From: DATJSN01 sp035504095
GTDB taxonomy: Bacteria; Planctomycetota; Phycisphaerae; WQYP01
Reading direction: 5' to 3'
Length of the DNA stretch: 64,000 bases
NCBI GenBank assembly: GCA_035504095.1
Contig: DATJSN010000070.1
Span: 20,496-84,495, forward strand
Positions within the stretch are counted from its first letter, which is position 1; each line of letters starts with the position of its first letter. The position numbers were made by a program, and so were the translations under genes. The notes under the pieces were generated by a model. That model was not told where the DNA came from and did not search any database. It worked only from the letters and a program-made list of their open reading frames with translations. Below are positions 60,923-64,000 of this stretch, piece after piece.

Positions 60923-61852
60923 CTAATTTATGAAATGGTGAATTGCCTCGTTGGCGTTATCTTGAAATGAAGTATTTTTCAAATCAGTAAAAAAAGTGCT
61001 CTGATCGACCATTTCCCCCGATAACTTACCCTGTTTACTGGCATAAAAAACGCCGCTTTTATACTGCTCATCCGAAATGGCATCTACAAAGCGTTTTGCA
61101 CCTACTTCCAACTTATGCACCATTCCGCCCATCAATGGGAATACAATAGGCATCATCACATACTTCAACATAAACCGCATTGCCGGGGGAAGACTATTTG
61201 GCGCCTGAGTTCCTTTTGTATTCCCCGGGCTTGCAACAATAAACTTGAGCTTAGGATATTTTCTTGCCATTGATAACGTCCACATGGTTGCTGCATATTT
61301 GACATATGCGTATGCTTGCAACGCATCGAACTTATTACCAAAATATGATCCATCAAGAACAGCAACAAACTCACCTACAGAAGAAGTCCTCATTGAAACT
61401 GGTTTTACTCCGAGCATCTTTACTCCAGGAACAGCTTCCGCACTGATTGATAGAACTGTTTGCCTTAACTTGTCACGTTTAATTAATTCTTCCACTAAAA
61501 TTACATGACCTAGAATATTCGTAGCAGCTAATTCATTCATGCCGGAAGGCGTAATTTTTGCAGCCGTTTTCCCAACTACTCCACCAGCATTTAAAACTAT
61601 TGCATCAATAGGTTCCTTAATTTCGTCTACTGCTTTTCTCACAGAATTTGCATCCGTAACATCCCCAATAATAATTTCAAAAATCTTTTTCCCCGTTTTC
61701 TCCTCAAGGTCTTTTTTTGCCGCCTCTGCTTTCGCTCGATTTCTGCAAAAAAGAATTACCTTTTTTGTTTCTTTTCTCAATGCTAACTGTCGGGCAGTCT
61801 CTTTCCCAAGCCCAATATTTGCTCCGGTTATTAATATGCTTTCGTTCATCAT
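60923..61852 (-). CDS. Short-chain dehydrogenase, low-GC gene
   Basis: 309 residues. Cofactor motif ITGANIGLGKETA near 7-19 and NAGGV. The catalytic Ser and Tyr of classical SDRs are in SISAEAVPG and YAYVKYAAT. Base composition is visibly more AT-rich than neighbours (A/T third bases), so it was probably acquired from a low-GC donor. It is divergent from a TetR gene at 61978 with 125 bases between, the usual arrangement for local repression. GGAG before the ATG. Confidence 0.85.
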   Translation of the reverse strand: MMNESILITGANIGLGKETARQLALRKETKKVILFCRNRAKAEAAKKDLEEKTGKKIFEIIIGDVTDANSVRKAVDEIKEPIDAIVLNAGGVVGKTAAKITPSGMNELAATNILGHVILVEELIKRDKLRQTVLSISAEAVPGVKMLGVKPVSMRTSSVGEFVAVLDGSYFGNKFDALQAYAYVKYAATMWTLSMARKYPKLKFIVASPGNTKGTQAPNSLPPAMRFMLKYVMMPIVFPLMGGMVHKLEVGAKRFVDAISDEQYKSGVFYASKQGKLSGEMVDQSTFFTDLKNTSFQDNANEAIHHFIN

Positions 61853-61977
61853 GGGAGTCTCCGTATAAAAGGTTAAGTTGTAAGGCTCCGCGAGGGCAGA
61901 GCCAGCTTGCTAATTTCGAACTATTCAGTTATATATTAGTTGGTGTGGTGGAAACTGTCAAGGAGTTTTGAACTAAA

Positions 61978-62616
61978 ATGTTTCAAAATACCGCCAGGAA
62001 GCGTGGACGGCCGCGAAGCTTCGACGAGACGGGGGCGCTGGAAAAGGCGACTCAGGTGTTCTGGTCGAAAGGCTACGACGGAGTGACGATTGACGATCTC
62101 GTCGCCGGGATGGGCGTGGGACGGCCGAGCCTGTATGCCGTCTTTGGGGACAAGCGGGCGATATTCTTGCGCGTCCTTAGGGCGTACGCAGAGCGGAAGG
62201 GCGCATCAGCCGCGAAGGCACTCCTCTCACCACAGGGTCTTCGCGACTCGATCGCGGGCTTTCTGAGGTACGCCGTCGAAAGTGCGACCGAGAAAAGATC
62301 GGCCCGGGGCTGCCTTCTGGTGTGCGTCGCGCCGCTTGTGAACGACGCTGAGGTCCAGCAGTTCCTGCAAAAAGCGGCGGCCGGTGGCGCCGCGCTGGTG
62401 GAAGGTCGTTTCCGGGACGGGATCACTGCCGGAGAAATCCCGTCCGACTTTCCTGTGGCCGTGCGCGCGATCCAAGTCACGGATTTTGCTCGTGGCCTTA
62501 CCATGCGTTCGCTGATAGGCACGCCGCGCAAGACGCTTCTCAGGGATGCCGAGGAAGCGGCCGACTTAGTGCTCCTGCCGCGACGTGGAAAGGCGGCTCC
62601 GGTGGGCGATTCTTAA
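61978..62616 (+). CDS. TetR-family transcriptional regulator
   Basis: 212 residues. The N-terminal HTH is standard: GRPRSFDETGALEKATQVFWSKGYDGVTIDDLVAGMGVGRPSLYAVFGDKRAIF. The C-terminal ligand domain (residues ~80-200) has a Cys-rich stretch RGCLLVCVAPLVND. The gene is GC-rich while the divergent dehydrogenase gene is AT-rich, so they did not arrive together. It probably represses that gene. Last clear gene before the repeat region. Confidence 0.92.
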   Translation: MFQNTARKRGRPRSFDETGALEKATQVFWSKGYDGVTIDDLVAGMGVGRPSLYAVFGDKRAIFLRVLRAYAERKGASAAKALLSPQGLRDSIAGFLRYAVESATEKRSARGCLLVCVAPLVNDAEVQQFLQKAAAGGAALVEGRFRDGITAGEIPSDFPVAVRAIQVTDFARGLTMRSLIGTPRKTLLRDAEEAADLVLLPRRGKAAPVGDS

Positions 62617-62772
62617 AGCAAAATTTTGCGATGAATATATTTCCTCGAATAATGAACAGTGGTGTTCGTAACAAACACGGCTGTTCGTTAGGAACATCCG
62701 CCAGATTTTATTACGCCGCCGGGATTGATTATCAGGCGCGGGATTGCAGATGTGAAAATGGTAACTGATGCT

Positions 62773-62803
62773 CCCCAACGCCGTAACGGTTTGATTTTCC
62801 CGC
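62773..62803. repeat. Partial copy of the GTNAC repeat unit
   Basis: AACGCCGTAACGGTTTGATTTTCCC matches the end of unit A (ACACCGTAACGGTTGGATTTTTCC at 63107-63130). Only ~30 bases of the unit are present. It also has a GTAAC word nearby at 62761. Confidence 0.45.
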
Positions 62804-62831
62804 GGCATGGCATCACGGTGCTGAGATGGTG

Positions 62832-62889
62832 GAACAGTTGATCAGGTGTTAGTAAAACAAATATGGATGTTCGCAAATTTGCGAACGCG
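62832..62889. repeat. Left direct repeat with palindromic core
   Basis: About 58 bases, matching the copy at 63617-63675 at most positions (GAACAGT-GATCAGG ... CAAATATGGATGTTCGCAAA-TTGCGAACGCG). It contains the perfect 16-base palindrome TTCGCAAATTTGCGAA at 62870-62885. Confidence 0.7.
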
Positions 62890-62975
62890 CCGGGAGGGCA
62901 GCGACGAGCCATCTTTTCCCTCAACTCTCCATTCTGCCAAATCAATTTCGGGGTTACATTTTTTCCTCAATTTTT

Positions 62976-63153
62976 GGGTATCCGAAGCGTTACAACGTTA
63001 CAAGGTCTTGATTTATAGAGTATTTTGCACTTTTTGATCCGTAACATGATCAGTGCCTGTTACGGCTTTAACAGTGGAGGAAACATCACTATTTTCAGGT
63101 GTTGTAACACCGTAACGGTTGGATTTTTCCAACTGGAGCGAATACCTCTCGAA
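62976..63153. repeat. Repeat unit A (GTTAC/GTAAC type)
   Basis: 178 bases. Aligned with unit B it shares the ends GGG...CAATACCTCTCGAA-like (AATACCTCTCGAA) and, in between, six GTNAC words at the same places. In unit A these words are GTTAC or GTAAC. No reading frame is kept. Confidence 0.65.
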
Positions 63154-63224
63154 AGCCTCACAGGATGCAGTCAAAAATACCCTTTGGCGATTTTCTATTA
63201 AGTCGAAGTTAAACCACTTATTTT

Positions 63225-63401
63225 GGGCCTCCTAAGTGTGACAGCGTGACAATCCCTTAATTTCCAGCACATTTTGCATTTTTCAACCGTGACAAAATTT
63301 TCATTTGTCACGCTTAGAAAAGTGAGAAAGACTCTATATTTACCGATGTTGTCACGCTGTCACGACTGCGTTTTCCCGGTGCTCCGGCAATACCTCTCGA
63401 A
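63225..63401. repeat. Repeat unit B (GTGAC/GTCAC type)
   Basis: 177 bases, homologous to unit A along its length. All six GTNAC words here are GTGAC or GTCAC, i.e. a G or C stands where unit A has T or A. Confidence 0.65.
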
Positions 63402-63616
63402 CGCGTAACGAAACGATCCCGATGGGCGCAGATTAGTTTTACCACAACGACACCACGACACAGCGGAGGGGTAGGAGATAGGCAATAGTGCCGCGAGGCT
63501 ACCGCTTAATATTTACTTGTCAAAGAACCGGCTATATGAGCCTTTAAGAGCTTCTAAGAAGCTCTAATACTGAATAGGCAAACCAACCGGCGCGGCGAAG
63601 CCACGCCGAGAGAGTA
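63402..63616. other. Region between repeat unit B and right direct repeat
   Basis: No gene seen. It contains low-complexity CACGACAC words (63441-63465) and a GAGCTTCTAAGAAGCTC inverted repeat (63548-63564) that could form a hairpin. Confidence 0.35.
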
Positions 63617-63675
63617 GAACAGTGGATCAGGCGAACAGTGGAGCAAATATGGATGTTCGCAAAATTGCGAACGCG
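63617..63675. repeat. Right direct repeat with near-palindromic core
   Basis: Second copy of the 58-base repeat (see 62832-62889). The core TTCGCAAAATTGCGAA (63656-63671) has one mismatch to a perfect palindrome. Confidence 0.7.
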
Positions 63676-63762
63676 CAGTAGCGGCACTTGGGGTGCCGAG
63701 TTGGGAGACGGGAGAAGGCGGCTGCCGCCGCAGTTTGAAGTGTTCAGTTTTCATATTTTTTA

Positions 63763-63865
63763 ACGCAGAGGGTGCAGAGGTTGCGCGGAGGACCCAGAGA
63801 TTTTTAACCACGACGGCATGACGAGACAACGTATTTTTGCCACAGAGGGCACAGAGGACTTAGAG
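63763..63865. repeat. Short CAGAGG-word repeats
   Basis: ACGCAGAGGGTGCAGAGG (63763-63780) and CACAGAGGGCACAGAGGAC (63841-63859) are imperfect copies of an AGAGGxxCAGAGG word. Such low-complexity spacers occur between genes in many bacteria; no function is evident. Confidence 0.4.
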
Positions 63866-64000
63866 CAGTTCCACTCCAGCTATAGCGTCTGCGTCGCTTA
63901 AAGCGACCCTTCGGGTTGGCACAGACAGGGTCGTCCGCTGCGTCATCGCTCCGCGACGGGGTTTTGCAAACCCGCCTTGTCGCTCTTCCTTGCGGCCAAC
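63860..64000 (-). CDS. Possible ORF end entering from the right edge
   Basis: The minus-strand frame is open from the window edge to a TAA at 63860-63862, ending in TLSVPTRRVALSDADAIAGVELL. The same stretch can fold into several hairpins (GTCGCT/AGCGAC around TAA, ACCC-TTCG-GGT), so it may be a structured repeat instead. The sequence beyond the edge is needed to decide. Confidence 0.3.
   Translation of the reverse strand, partial: VGRKEERQGGFAKPRRGAMTQRTTLSVPTRRVALSDADAIAGVELL

Noticed and set aside
62640..63800. CRISPR-like array
   Set aside because: Only two copies of each repeat, of 58 and ~178 bases, without short regular spacers or cas genes.
63554..63829. 91-residue minus-strand frame over the right direct repeat
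   Set aside because: It runs through repeat sequence and low-complexity words and has no ribosome site.

Overview
The window looks like chromosomal DNA from a free-living, moderately GC-rich bacterium. A planctomycete of the Phycisphaerae type is the best guess, by inference rather than proof. Pointers are a DksA/TraR protein with a degenerate zinc finger, a prepilin-like protein ending in an ADGHV-type motif, a bacterial TPR/O-GlcNAc transferase, many Sel1-repeat proteins, and a NagB deaminase fused to a PIG-L deacetylase. No rRNA, CRISPR array, transposase or phage gene was seen. One tRNA-Val(TAC) is present.

Layout. 0-8 kb: a Sel1 gene cut by the left edge, a decayed Sel1 copy, then an amino-sugar locus (ROK regulator, NagB/PIG-L fusion, a broken second ROK gene and a sodium:solute symporter) and a 13-repeat Sel1 protein. 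8-13 kb: housekeeping genes (hypoxanthine phosphoribosyltransferase, PH-domain membrane protein, ribosomal protein S18, ferredoxin, DksA-like protein, LspA) leading into a nucleotide-sugar dehydrogenase. 13-19 kb: ComF, a condensation-fold acyltransferase, an ICMT-like methyltransferase, a lipoprotein hydrolase, and a UDP-glucose dehydrogenase/UDP-sugar epimerase pair for surface polysaccharide. 19-31 kb: an AIM24 protein, a BFD-like iron-sulfur protein, tRNA-Val, an O-GlcNAc transferase, a propeller lipoprotein, a pseudopilin-like protein, twin membrane paralogs, a divergent JAMM protease/rhodanese pair, and a 1023-residue protein ending in a cysteine-poor thioredoxin domain.

31-62 kb is rich in small-molecule and detoxification enzymes: quinone reductases, an MhqO/MhqD-like pair, two paralogous cNMP-domain/thioredoxin-reductase-like flavoproteins that lack the CxxC, pirin, a Tat-type metallo-beta-lactamase-fold hydrolase, dienelactone hydrolase, NmrA and DUF3237 proteins, and NTF2-fold proteins. 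In the middle is a central-carbon block (malate:quinone oxidoreductase, cupin, fumarase, a ThrE-type exporter, a PoxB-like pyruvate oxidase). Several decayed alpha/beta-hydrolase pieces sit between intact genes, so this area appears to gain and lose detoxification genes.

62.6-64 kb has no convincing complete gene. It holds a nested repeat structure. Two ~178-bp units, lying between ~58-bp direct repeats with a palindromic core, differ in a coordinated way: all six GTNAC words have a central A/T in one unit and a central G/C in the other. This is the least explained signal in the window.
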